Below, piece after piece: positions 1 through 7,589 of a stretch of 10,371 nucleotides of DNA; positions within the stretch are counted from its first letter, which is position 1; each line of letters begins with the position of its first letter. Below the pieces are notes generated by a model. It saw only the letters and a program-made list of their open reading frames with translations. It did not search any database and was not told where the DNA came from. Origin of the DNA: Euperipatoides rowelli (lineage: Eukaryota > Onychophora > Udeonychophora > Euonychophora > Peripatopsidae); assembly GCA_003024985.2 (NCBI GenBank), contig PXIH01S0007866.1; one strand, 5' to 3'. Both the position numbers and the translations under genes were made by a program.

Positions 1-136
1 TATGAAGTATTTATTTTGACAAAAAAAAAAAAATTAGTCATGACAAAGTGCCACAGAACAGTATGTTAATAATACAGGTCTAATTATGATTATTCATTTG
101 GTGCTTTCATAATACTTCTGATATGTATATATCAGG

Positions 137-211
137 TTTATTAACATTATAAACATTAAATACAAACTATGTAATTTAACTAAAGGACCTAGCCCCATAA
201 GGATGTGGTCC
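137..211 (-). other. 3' UTR signals of copy C: short stem and AATAAA
   Basis: On the minus strand GGACC (211-207) can pair with GGTCC (189-185), enclosing a loop with a GGGG run. The stem is only 5 bp. An AATAAA hexamer follows at 142-137 within AATAAACC. CR1 and L2 elements often carry a 3' structure recognised by their RT, so this could be a remnant of it. AATAAA is common by chance in DNA this AT-rich. Confidence 0.35.
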
Positions 212-317
212 CTATTAACAAAGCTTTTGATTGGAAGTAGGCTATAAAATAACACATTAGAATAATTAAAATATTTTTTTTTTTTTAAATGAATACAAAT
301 TATATTATTTTACATAT

Positions 318-1011
318 CTATGATTTTCCATTCAGCAATTTAGTAAAGGAAGGGATAGACGATGTGCCATATCTTTTTGTACATATGAATGGGACAAAAA
401 AACCATTTGATGCTCTGGTGACTCTACCCGAAGCATCTAGCAAATGATTCAAATTCTCTGAAGAAGTTCACAGCAAATTTAATAGTAAGTTCTTTCCTTC
501 TTTCAGATAGAGCCCTCAGATCTAGGTAAATCAAAGCATCATCATAATCGATCATATCTATCTCCCATGATAAGTCTGCAAGCCTCTTTTGAATTCTTTC
601 AATGTCACTAATCTGCGAAGCAGTTAAGGCCATGCTCCACACACTAAAAGAATACTCTAGACAGGGCCTTATGAACGACATATATACTGTTCTCAAGGAA
701 GAAATACCAGTTTCTAATCTCCTTAGTTTAAATAGCATAAAAAACTTCCTAAGAGCCCTTCTAGTGATATAGTTTACATGTGCCTCCCATTTGAAATCAT
801 TTTGAAGATTAACACCAAGAATGGATACCTGATCAACAATATCAAAACAAGAGTTATTGATCTTCAGAGATAGGTCAATGTCACTCTTTGAAAAGTTNTG
901 AATCATGACACAAGACTTCTGAGGATTCAATTCCATTCCATGAGCATTAACGAGTGAATTCATTGCCAACTTGATACTTGCTTTAGTTCGTACATTGAAA
1001 TTATCTTTATG
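318..1011 (-). pseudogene. Reverse transcriptase C-terminal domain fragment (LINE ORF2)
   Basis: The main open stretch (969-424) begins just after the position of the RT active site, with HGMELNPQKSCVMI matching the 'thumb-side' region of LINE RTs. ILGVNLQNDFKWEAHV (DLGV-like box) follows, then FIRPCLEYSFSVWS and the ERIQKRLADL helix typical of CR1 and Jockey group ORF2. The open frame continues upstream to about 1011 (NVRTKASIK). A stop at 424-426 follows ARCFG. The family-typical ending RYGTSSIPSFTKLLNGKS is found one frame over, at 321-374, stopping at 318-320, so a frameshift lies between about 380 and 430. One codon contains an ambiguous base at 898. In an intact element this protein copies element RNA into DNA at the nicked target. 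This fragment lacks the catalytic palm and cannot do so. Confidence 0.85.
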
Positions 1012-1020
1012 CTATACATA

Positions 1021-1440
1021 AGGTTTTACCATCAAGGGTCAGCCCAATAACAATCTCCATTTTTGTCATACTATTTTTTCTTCTACGGAGAATTTCTTAA
1101 TCACAAGATACAAAATTGAAACCTCTACAAATCAATCCATTAACACAGGGTTTCTTAATTTTTTTTTTAGAAAGTACATTAAATTCTTAAAAATATCTCA
1201 ATTTTTTTGCTTTTAATAAGCTTTTTTTGAAATGCTAGTCAACATATATTAATTTTCTTCTGTATATTTTAATGTTTTTTTTTTATAGGTGTTGACAATT
1301 AGAGAACATATTAATTTCTTTTCTTCATTTTGAACAATTTATAGCAAATGTAATTTATTTTTAAGATATTAATCAGCAATTTGATCATTTATTTTACCAA
1401 AACAACATAGAGACTAATTTCTAAAACTCATATTTTTATT
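1021..1440. other. AT-rich spacer, no gene seen
   Basis: The stretch has long T and A runs and no open frame of note on either strand. I looked on the minus strand for the missing RT palm (YADD box) that should precede copy C and did not find it. Confidence 0.6.
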
Positions 1441-1653
1441 TTATGTTAACAAAGTACTGTACCGTTTTAGTATATCCTTCCAGGGTAAGCATACTCGTTT
1501 GAAAAACGCTGCATTAACTTTTATGAAATCATCGGAAATTTCTATTTTGTTATAGTTTTGTTTTCTAGAGCTGTACTCAGAATAGAAATTCCATAACGTA
1601 AACATTGAATACAAGGTTGTTGGGTAGCAAATGTCTTTCAGACTTTTACTCAC
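1441..1653 (-). CDS. Unidentified open frame, possible terminal exon
   Basis: The minus-strand frame from an ATG at 1653 gives 70 residues. It stays open further upstream, to about 1716, giving roughly 90 codons without a stop, which is long for this base composition. The residues are mixed and not low-complexity, including KDICYPTTLYSMFTLWNFY, IEISDDFIKVNAAFFKRV and CLPWKDILKRYSTLL. There is no obvious signal peptide or membrane helix and I do not recognise a domain. The stop TAA (1443-1441) is followed immediately by AATAAA (1440-1435), which would fit a last exon with a very short 3' UTR. AATAAA is also expected by chance here. Possible acceptor AGs lie just upstream, but none has a strong pyrimidine tract. 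It could be a fragment of a repeat or simply chance. Confidence 0.25.
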   Translation of the reverse strand: MSKSLKDICYPTTLYSMFTLWNFYSEYSSRKQNYNKIEISDDFIKVNAAFFKRVCLPWKDILKRYSTLLT

Positions 1654-1716
1654 AGCAAAATAGGATTTCCATATTAATTTAAAAAGATAACGATTAATAT
1701 AAATAAAATTCCAAAC

Positions 1717-2716
1717 TCAAATATCACTTTTTGAATGGCTAACATATTTTAAATCATACATGAAAAAATAAATTATGTAAGATACAACGTTGATAAAAAT
1801 TAATTTAGATTTGAAAACGTGACGTAAAATTATAATGAGATTAAGTTGTATTTTGAAGATCCGGAGTTTCCATGTTGTTATTTTACTATTAGAAGATGTG
1901 ATTTTAAAAAAATATATAAGCTATAACTTTAGTATTATATGCCATTCAGCTTGGCAGAAAATAATTAAATTATACCTGGTCATGACATAAATAAGCTGTC
2001 TTTAAAATTAAAGAAACATATTCAAAAAGATTACAAAGAAATGAAAAAAAAAAACTTTTTAGCAAAGCATAAATTTGATTGTTTCAGAGAATAAGTTTCT
2101 TAATCATTCTTTATACATAAATATATTTATTATATGCTATTTCTTGAATCATATTTTGTTTTACAAATTGCATTTGCAGACTTGTATAAGAATCAAGGAA
2201 TTTTCCTTGTCACATAAATCAAATTTGTATAAAACCTTGACTTAAATTTGATTGCTAAACTTGGAAAAAACTTCTGTTTTGAGAATGTCCGGCTTTTGTT
2301 TGAACTAAACTTGACATTTAGTGGCTATAATAGAGGCACTTAAAATTATATTTGTCATGTTGAAAATTGAAGAAAAATGAAAAATTTCACAATATTGAAT
2401 TTAAACATTTCTTTTTATCATTTCAATTGAGATTAAACTTTATCCATTGTGGCGGCTAATAGATTCAAACCTATAATAAAATATTAAGGGGGTTGATTCC
2501 ACATGACACAATAATTGGAAATATTGGTTGTGGAATAATATAAATAATTATTGTAACCTTTTGTATTATTAATTAACATAACTTATTAATAATATAATTT
2601 TTTGTAATTATGCATTACATCTAATTGTTAAATACAAATACAGTAGTTATTTGTTGTTTAGTTTACAAGCCACTTTTTTTTTAAAGGCATTAGATTTTTA
2701 AATAATATGATTTTAG
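1717..2716. other. AT-rich spacer, no gene seen
   Basis: About 1 kb of AT-rich DNA. I found no convincing coding frame, tandem array or terminal inverted repeat. It ends in a T-run followed by ATGATTTTAG, which is discussed with the candidate exon that follows. Confidence 0.6.
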
Positions 2717-2821
2717 TTTGCCATGAGATCTAGATACAAATCAGAGCTAGCCAACAAGATGACCAACCTCATCAGTTGTCGTAGTCTCGCCTACAAACGC
2801 AAACACTTTCCAGATTCATGA
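2717..2821 (+). CDS. Candidate terminal coding exon, 34 codons plus stop
   Basis: A short stretch much richer in G and C than its surroundings follows a possible splice acceptor, GATTTTAG ending at 2716. Translation from 2717 gives FAMRSRYKSELANKMTNL, then ISCRSLAYKRKHFPDS, and a TGA at 2819-2821. Many codons end in C (GCC AAC ACC CTC ATC TAC CGC CAC TTC), unlike the flanks. An AATAAA lies 60 bases after the stop, at 2881-2886, followed by a T/G-rich stretch, as at a real cleavage site. An internal ATG (2723-2725) is in the same frame, so a tiny ORF is an alternative. I do not recognise the peptide. The evidence is compositional and positional only. Confidence 0.35.
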   Translation, partial: FAMRSRYKSELANKMTNLISCRSLAYKRKHFPDS

Positions 2822-2880
2822 ATGTTTTGATAATTAAAATATAAACTATAGATGCTTTCCGATTGTTAAATTCCTATATC

Positions 2881-2886
2881 AATAAA
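2881..2886 (+). terminator. Possible poly(A) signal AATAAA for the 2717-2821 exon
   Basis: AATAAA is followed within about 40-70 bases by a T/G-rich segment (GTAAGTTTTTTCCGTGTTC). The spacing after the stop at 2821 is suitable for a short 3' UTR. A chance hexamer is possible in this AT-rich DNA. Confidence 0.3.
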
Positions 2887-3380
2887 ATCAAGAAGCTTCT
2901 ATTATCCATAGGTTTGCCAGATTGTAAGTTTTTTCCGTGTTCTTATGTTTTTTATCTTAAAATACATCTTCCTTAATTTGAGACTTTTGTACATTTGTTT
3001 TCATTAAAAAAATATATTGTAAAAGCATTAGATCTAATGACTTGTCTCAAAGGTTGGCCATGCGATAGTGCTTTGTTGAATCATATAACGTCCACACTCC
3101 ACACCCACATTTTCACAGGTACTAATAGTTTTATTATACAGCAAACAGTTTGTTATTAGTAATGTAAAATTATTTCATAATACTAAATGTCTAAAATCAA
3201 GTTAAAACTAATAATGACTTGACCTAAAAATTATCATACAAAATACGAGTGATATATTAATTATTTCTTTGTGGCTATCGGTTACAGCTTATTACTAATT
3301 AACATGGATTTTTATTATGTATGATCATATTGAATTGTCAAGGAGAAAGATTTAAATAAATTGTCTTGTGAATATCCAAT
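2887..3380. other. AT-rich spacer, no gene seen
   Basis: No supported coding frame. A perfect 12-base palindrome, ATTAGATCTAAT, lies near 3028-3039. A short C/A-rich segment (CGTCCACACTCCACACCCAC) sits near 3089-3108 with no recognised meaning. Confidence 0.5.
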
Positions 3381-3701
3381 ATTGAATTATGTGCTGCAGC
3401 TCTAATACATGTTAACTTTTCCCTTTTAGTAACACACAAAATTAATAATTCAACTGTTTTGGTGGGTCAAGATCTTTTAATTAAAGTCAATTTCTTCAGG
3501 ATCCCTGACTGTTGGTTCATTTAAAATTTGCGTCCCTAATACTATGGTGACACAAATTTTAAATGAACCAACAATCAGGGTCCTGAAGAAATTGACTTTA
3601 ATTGAAAGATCTTGACCCACCTCAACAGTCAAATTATTAATTTTGTGTGTTAATAAAAAGGAAAAGTTAACATTTGCTAGAGCTGCAGCATCTAATTCAA
3701 T
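3381..3701. repeat. Long near-perfect inverted repeat (hairpin), arms about 153 bases, loop 14
   Basis: The left arm 3381-3534 is the reverse complement of the right arm 3549-3701, with about 14 mismatches and one single-base indel by hand count (roughly 90% identity). The loop is 3535-3548. Landmark pairs are GTGCTGCAGCTC with its complement near 3681-3689, AACACACAAAATTAATAATT (3431-3450), GGTGGGTCAAGATCTTT (3461-3477) and GGTTCATTTAAAATTTG (3514-3530). Arms begin at ATTGAATTA and end at TAATTCAAT. I see no target-site duplication just outside the arms and no coding frame within them. It could be a foldback/MITE element or an inverted duplication. A transcript through it would form long double-stranded RNA. 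Confidence 0.92.
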
Positions 3702-3904
3702 TCTATAATGTGCAGAAGATATAAGCCTCTGTTAATAGCCAATATGTTATTTCATTAAATTCTGAGATTTTCTTGTAACATTTTAAATATATAAACTGAT
3801 TTACTAGAAATTGAGTTGAAATATAGATCTGCTGTTTGTTCTCAAACTTTTAAAAGAATTGTTTTATTTCTACTGATGGATAATCAGATGTTGACTGTTT
3901 CAAA
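3702..3904. other. AT-rich spacer between the hairpin and copy B
   Basis: No coding frame or repeat was recognised. Pairing with the left flank of the hairpin is not continued beyond 3701. Confidence 0.5.
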
Positions 3905-4745
3905 ATTTATTTATTTATAGAAATATATGTGTAAGTCTTTATGACTTGTTACATAAGAGGCAAAGATAAAAATACAGAATCGTCAAACGAATACAAATTA
4001 AGTTTTTTTTTAAAAAAAGAGAGTGGGAGGGTGAGCTGACAATATGTTCAGGTAATAAATTCCATTGATTAATGAAGTGGTGAAAAATAGTCTTATTCCG
4101 TCTAAGAGTTCTTCTGTAATTCACTTGAAGCTTATATGAATGACCTCTAGTTATAGTATTAATTGCATAAGAAATATACTGATCAATGTAAATTTAACCC
4201 TTATCGAAATATAGATGAAAATTAAATCCCCTTTGACCAGACGTTGAGATGGAGAAGTTATAAATTTCAATAAAGACAATCTCTTCTCGTAAGAAAAATA
4301 GAAAACCCATTTATCCTTTTGGTCATAGAATGATACTGCCTCTCCAATCTCCTCAGATTTCTCTTAAACAAAATGTAAAAAAGCCACATTACAGTAATCA
4401 TATAATGGTTGAATAAAACTATAATATAAAGTTTTGATCATTTTTGCATCAATAAATTTCAAACCATTTCTCAACATTGAGAGCTTCACATTAATACGCT
4501 TAATTACATAATTTACATGTGATGAAAAAGTCAATCTGGAATTGTAAATAGCCTAATGCCTAAATCTCTCTGTGAATTACCATTTTTTAATATAGTTCCA
4601 TCAACCATATAAGATTTATTACATTTCTTAGTAGAGAAACGTACAAACGAAGTTTTATTTGTATTGAGCAATAGATGATTCCGAGAGAACCAATCCAACA
4701 CTCTGTTGATATCATCGTCAACTGCACTGACAATTTGAAAAAATT
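3905..4745 (-). mobile_element. 3' fragment of a second non-LTR retrotransposon family (copy B)
   Basis: On the minus strand the block reads the C-terminal half of a LINE RT (4740 to about 3990), then a short 3' UTR ending in an ATAAATAAATAAA tail (3918-3906). CR1, L2 and Rex1 elements typically end in such short tandem repeats. RT homology begins abruptly near 4740, after the position of the catalytic box, as expected for a 5'-truncated insertion, although later deletion is possible. The protein differs clearly from copy C: its ending is the TRGHSYKL ... FINQWNLLPEHIV type seen in L2/Rex1/CR1-like proteins. It is therefore a different family, not a duplicate. Confidence 0.8.
3939..4740 (-). 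pseudogene. Decayed reverse transcriptase C-terminal region (copy B)
   Basis: Three minus-strand pieces in different frames line up in the order expected for a LINE RT. Piece one (4740 to about 4530) reads DDDINRVLDWFSRNHLLLNT and then a DLGI box. Piece two (about 4538-4364) reads LTFSSHVNYVIKRINVKLSM and ends with the FIQPLYDYCNVAF motif, the counterpart of the common F-x-x-P-x-x-DYCNVVWG signature. Piece three (about 4200-3939) reads TITRGHSYKL, then RRNKTIFHHFINQWNLLPEH. Between pieces two and three, VKGDLIF (near 4230) matches the usual RGDLI segment. At least two frameshifts and several stops make it non-functional. The palm with the YADD box is absent. Confidence 0.8.
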
Positions 4746-5287
4746 GTGTTATGTACTGTATAAGTTATTTACTGTAGACTATACCTGTATGTACCACCGG
4801 TGTATACTGTTAGTTGAATGTTAATTAATNAAACATTTAATTTGATTTTAATAAGTTTATATTGGTGCACCTGTTATTGATAATAAATTATGTTTGATAA
4901 ATTATAAATTATCATTTATATGTTGTAAACATTTTCCTTAATTTTTTTGTTAAAATCTTATTATTTTTTTTTCAAAAAACAAATCTAGCAATCCTAACAG
5001 AATTAGGTAAGCTATTTTTTAAAAGTAATTGGCTATTTTAATAAGTCAAGATACTTAATGAAAAAATATCTTTAAATAAGTTAAGATATTATTAAGAAGT
5101 ATCTTCAAATACCAACTAAAGAATATCAGACGTGTTTTAAGATATTTTGTTGAATCCTTTTTTCAATATTTTATACACTTTAGTTTAAAAAAAAATTTTT
5201 TTTTAATAAAATATTGTTAAATATATAGATTAAAAAGAAAATGTTACAGTGCTATGTCTGGTCACTTTATACATTATGAATGTGAGA
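4746..5287. other. AT-rich spacer with small inverted repeats
   Basis: No coding frame. AAGATACTTAAT (5048-5059) recurs inverted as ATTAAGAAGTATCTT (5091-5105) with a 3-base insertion. CAATATTTTAT (5164-5174) is a perfect inverted match to ATAAAATATTG (5206-5216), with an A9T9 block between. The ambiguous base at 4830 lies here. These repeats are short and could be chance in DNA of this composition. Confidence 0.5.
5164..5216. repeat. 11-bp perfect inverted repeat around an A-run/T-run
   Basis: CAATATTTTAT pairs with ATAAAATATTG across about 31 bases that include an A9 run followed by a T9 run (about 5187-5204), which can itself fold. It may be a small AT hairpin or a cruciform-prone site. 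No element boundary was identified. Confidence 0.5.
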
Positions 5288-5339
5288 CTGGTGTGCTATA
5301 AAAAAGATCAATGCTTTTGATATCTGGTGTGCTATAAAA
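5288..5339 (+). repeat. 16-bp direct repeat, period 36
   Basis: CTGGTGTGCTATAAAA occurs at 5288-5303 and again at 5324-5339. The 20 bases between the copies are not repeated. It lies just before the RTE-like remnant and could be a local duplication. Confidence 0.7.
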
Positions 5340-5343
5340 TAAA

Positions 5344-5570
5344 ATGGACAGAATTGATCAGAAATGAGTAAGTGTGGAAAACATGGAGAGGTGGTTATAT
5401 AGCTTTTTGGATGAAGTGAGGTAGAGGAAATGGAAATATGCTGGACATGTCTTGAGACTATCTGCAGGAATTTGGTTAGTAACAGCACTTAATGGATAAA
5501 CAGAAAGAAAAAAAAAGATGAAGACTAAGAGGAGAATGTCTGAAATGAAAAACATTTTTTTTGCACATAG
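5344..5570 (+). pseudogene. Remnant of an RTE-like LINE reverse transcriptase C-terminal tail
   Basis: One plus-strand frame starting at 5344 reads MDRIDQK, stop, VSVENMERWLYSFLDEVR, stop, RKWKYAGHVLRLSAGIW (centred on 5431-5451), TALNG, stop, TERKKK. The order R-I-x-N/Q-E/K, about 25 residues, R-x-x-W-x-(Y/A)-GHV-x-R, then a W near the end matches the tail downstream of the RT domain in RTE-type and related LINE proteins (for example the LRWYGHV or KWRWAGHI signature). Three in-frame stops and loss of the downstream W-R-P segment show decay. No RT core was found upstream. The call rests mainly on the WKYAGHV-L-R motif and its flanking spacing, so it is moderate. Confidence 0.5.
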
Positions 5571-5948
5571 AGTACGAGTCCAAAAATTCAAACTATTTTG
5601 GGTATTTGGTCAGTCTGTTTTTTTTTTGGATTTTCCAGATTCTTAGGCAGTATTTTTAAAAGTCAAAATTATAGAATAAAGAAGAGAAGAACAGATTCAA
5701 TTTTTATTGCAAAATAAAATACGATAAACAATTTGAAAAGGAAGTTAGTTCATATAAAATAAATATTTATTTTTCGTCTATTTTTAAAATACAGTATACT
5801 GAATAATAATTGGAATCAGTAAGATACAAAATTATTGAATTATTCATAGTACCTTTATGATGATTTGTTTCAAGATGTCCACCAAATATTGAGTCCAGAT
5901 TCTCAGGTGGTCCGGATTTCTGGCATCCGGATTTTTAAATTTAAGGTC
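5571..5948. other. AT-rich spacer
   Basis: No supported gene. A 9-base direct repeat TCCGGATTT occurs at 5911-5919 and 5926-5934. Overlapping open frames on both strands here and in the next block arise from skewed base composition. Confidence 0.5.
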
Positions 5949-6036
5949 AGGGTGGTGGAGGAGGGGGGAGGGAAGCAGGGAAATGGAGGAAAAATAGGTA
6001 GAGGGGGTGATAAATGGATGAATTGGGGGGGTGGTG
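5949..6036 (+). other. G-rich, nearly all-purine tract (possible G-quadruplex)
   Basis: The plus strand has G runs at 5950-5952, 5963-5968, 5970-5972, 5978-5980, 6003-6007 and 6025-6031, with few pyrimidines between. The first four runs could form a three-layer quadruplex with loops of 10, 1 and 5 bases. The 10-base loop makes this weaker than the classic pattern. It stands out sharply from the AT-rich surroundings. Proline- and histidine-rich open frames on the minus strand are by-products of this tract, not genes. Confidence 0.55.
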
Positions 6037-6376
6037 AATTTCTGACATTTTGGAAAGTTGATTAACATCCAAGGGTGCAGGTGTTCTGTGTGGGGCATCT
6101 ATTATTTTCTTACTATCATTTGAACTTCTGTTATATTTATTTTGTGATGATAAAAAATTGTTATTAAACAAAGTTGAATTAATATTTTTGTAATTGCCCA
6201 TGCTATTTCTAAATATATTCTGGTTAGAATACCATTTTTATTTTTATTTAGTTCATCTGAAACTAGGAGTATTTTAAAAATACTTTGAGATAAATATTGC
6301 AGAAACAGCCATATATTTTCTGTAAATAGGTAAATACAAATGGCTTTATATGTTTAAAATTATGCTAATAGAATGA
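6037..6376. other. Spacer, nothing assigned
   Basis: AT-rich after a short mixed segment at 6060-6100. I see no coding frame, repeat or element end that I can support. Confidence 0.5.
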
Positions 6377-6589
6377 ATGAGTTTAGTTTTTAAAGTAGTT
6401 TCTGCCTGTTGGAGCACTGCATTATTTAAGACTCGAATCTTAATGAGGGAGAAAGATTTTGACATTTCAGTTGATCTACAGCCATTTAACTCATGCTTTC
6501 CTTTTCTTCTTGTCAAGAATGTTTATTCAGGAATTGGAAGCAACAAAACAGACACTTTTTTTTTTTCCTCCACTAATTCTATTTCATGA
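6377..6589 (+). CDS. Weak unidentified open frame, 70 codons
   Basis: ATG at 6377 to TGA at 6587-6589. The middle part reads SACWSTALFKTRILMREKD, then DISVDLQPFNSCFPFLL. It is of ordinary amino-acid composition, but the tail becomes a T-run encoded FFFSS. The opposite strand over the same stretch also has an open frame, so openness alone is weak support. No domain, signal peptide or splice arrangement was recognised. It may be an exon of an undetected gene, a transposon fragment or chance. Confidence 0.15.
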   Translation: MSLVFKVVSACWSTALFKTRILMREKDFDISVDLQPFNSCFPFLLVKNVYSGIGSNKTDTFFFSSTNSIS

Positions 6590-6964
6590 TGAATTCTTTT
6601 CATTTAGAGTTTAAAGGTATCATCTTCAGGAAATGAAAGAGAATGCAAATTTTAGTAGAAAGTTAATTTAGAGTATGAGTAAGAACAGTTTTAAAACATA
6701 CTGTAAGAGATACTATGAGAATATTATTATTTATTCATAGTGCAAAATAATATATGATGAAAAAAAACTATTGAATTCTTCAATCCTNTATAACAATTTA
6801 CAGACGTTCTGAGTACCAAAACCTACTGTATCCATTTTCTATGTAGAATGTTAGAATACTTGCACCTAAAAGCGGTTGTGACAAATACTTAGTTTACCAT
6901 GTTTTTAACATCACATCTATTTCAGTAATATACGCCAAATGGTTAGAGGTAGCTCCAAAGTATC
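6590..6964. other. AT-rich spacer, nothing assigned
   Basis: No supported coding frame or repeat. It includes the ambiguous base at 6788. Confidence 0.5.
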
Positions 6965-7007
6965 GATAATCTAGTGGTGAAAAGGGTTATTTCACCTCTA
7001 GATTATC
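6965..7007. repeat. Short hairpin, 18-bp arms, 7-base loop
   Basis: GATAATCTAGTGGTGAAA (6965-6982) pairs with TTTCACCTCTAGATTATC (6990-7007) with one mismatch, around the loop AGGGTTA. It is followed by G-rich text (GGGTTGGGGC, GGGTTCAGGG) unlike the flanks. It could be the end of a MITE-like repeat whose other end I cannot find. Confidence 0.75.
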
Positions 7008-7292
7008 CTAGGGTTGGGGCATAGTGAGTTTAATATGTAGTAGGAATTAGGGTTCAGGGTAAGCTTAGGACTGTAAATTTAAAAATAATTCTGCTATTAA
7101 TACGGTAAATGGGACTTAGTGTCACCCGTTTCTAGGCTCCCGTGTTAGAATCTTTAATGTTTCTATTAAATTAAACAATGGGGTGATGTTGCACATTATT
7201 GAATGAATTTCTGAAACTTCCTGTTTTTAAATAATGAATATTTTTTAATGAATATTTTAGTAGGATCATCAATTAGTAATACTGTATATATC
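7008..7292. other. Spacer, nothing assigned
   Basis: A GGGTT-containing segment runs to about 7065, followed by AT-rich DNA with a small tandem TAATGAATATTTT duplication near 7233-7259. No gene is supported. Confidence 0.5.
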
Positions 7293-7382
7293 TCAATATT
7301 TATGTAGGACTTCATAAAATTCTGGAACTGTTGCTCCTCTGTTTTTTTTCAAACGAATTGTTGCTCTCAATTTCCCATCCTT
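7293..7382 (-). CDS. Speculative terminal exon, 29 codons plus stop
   Basis: On the minus strand a possible acceptor, CTATTTTTAG (ending at 7383), is followed by an in-frame stretch reading KDGKLRATIRLKKNRG, then ATVPEFYEVLHKY and TGA (7295-7293). The residues look protein-like, but the segment is short and I do not recognise it. No AATAAA follows closely and the phase is unknown. Chance is a serious alternative. Confidence 0.15.
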   Translation of the reverse strand, partial: KDGKLRATIRLKKNRGATVPEFYEVLHKY

Positions 7383-7589
7383 CTAAAAATAGTCTCTGGT
7401 TTGTACCACTGACTTAAAAATATCTGGACTGCCAATGACTCCTCTCAGGGGTAAGCTACCGGATGTTCATGAGTGGCCATTTTGGATGAGGTAGAAGTGG
7501 TGGTTTTATTTAAAAAACATAGGTTTCAATTGGATGCGCTACACTGGAAATTGCGGTGGCTTTGCTGTGTTGATTTTTAGTTGTTTTTG

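Larger units (their letters stand above)
1..1020 (-). mobile_element. 3' end of a CR1-like non-LTR retrotransposon (copy C)
   Basis: On the minus strand this block reads the last part of a LINE reverse transcriptase (1011 down to 318), then an AT-rich 3' UTR that runs off the window edge. The protein ends in RYGTSSIPSFTKLLN, which resembles the usual end of CR1-like ORF2 proteins. The upstream boundary lies near 1020-1050, where homology to RT stops before the YADD catalytic box appears. I see no YADD box between 1020 and 1440, so this is a truncated or disrupted copy. The 3' UTR holds a short stem and an AATAAA on the minus strand. CR1 elements usually end in short repeats rather than a poly(A) tail. 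The true 3' end may lie outside the window. Confidence 0.8.

Noticed and set aside
5267-5591. Minus-strand open frames of 73 and 77 codons
   Set aside because: They are shadows opposite the plus-strand RTE-like remnant and are rich in S, F, L, I from purine-rich complement.
5911-5934. Two TCCGGATTT copies, 15 bases apart
   Set aside because: Too short to support a repeat family or regulatory site.
5844-6201. Overlapping open frames on both strands (proline/histidine-rich on minus, glycine/valine-rich on plus)
   Set aside because: They arise from the G-rich purine tract and skewed composition. None has a recognisable domain and they overlap each other.
898-6788. Single N bases at 898, 4830 and 6788
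   Set aside because: They are most simply base-calling uncertainty or a polymorphic base, not a biological feature.
7399-7460. hAT-like terminal motifs (CAGGGGTAAGCTACC near 7447, and the complement of CAGTGGTACAAACC near 7399)
   Set aside because: They point away from each other, and I could not find matching partner ends or 8-bp duplications.
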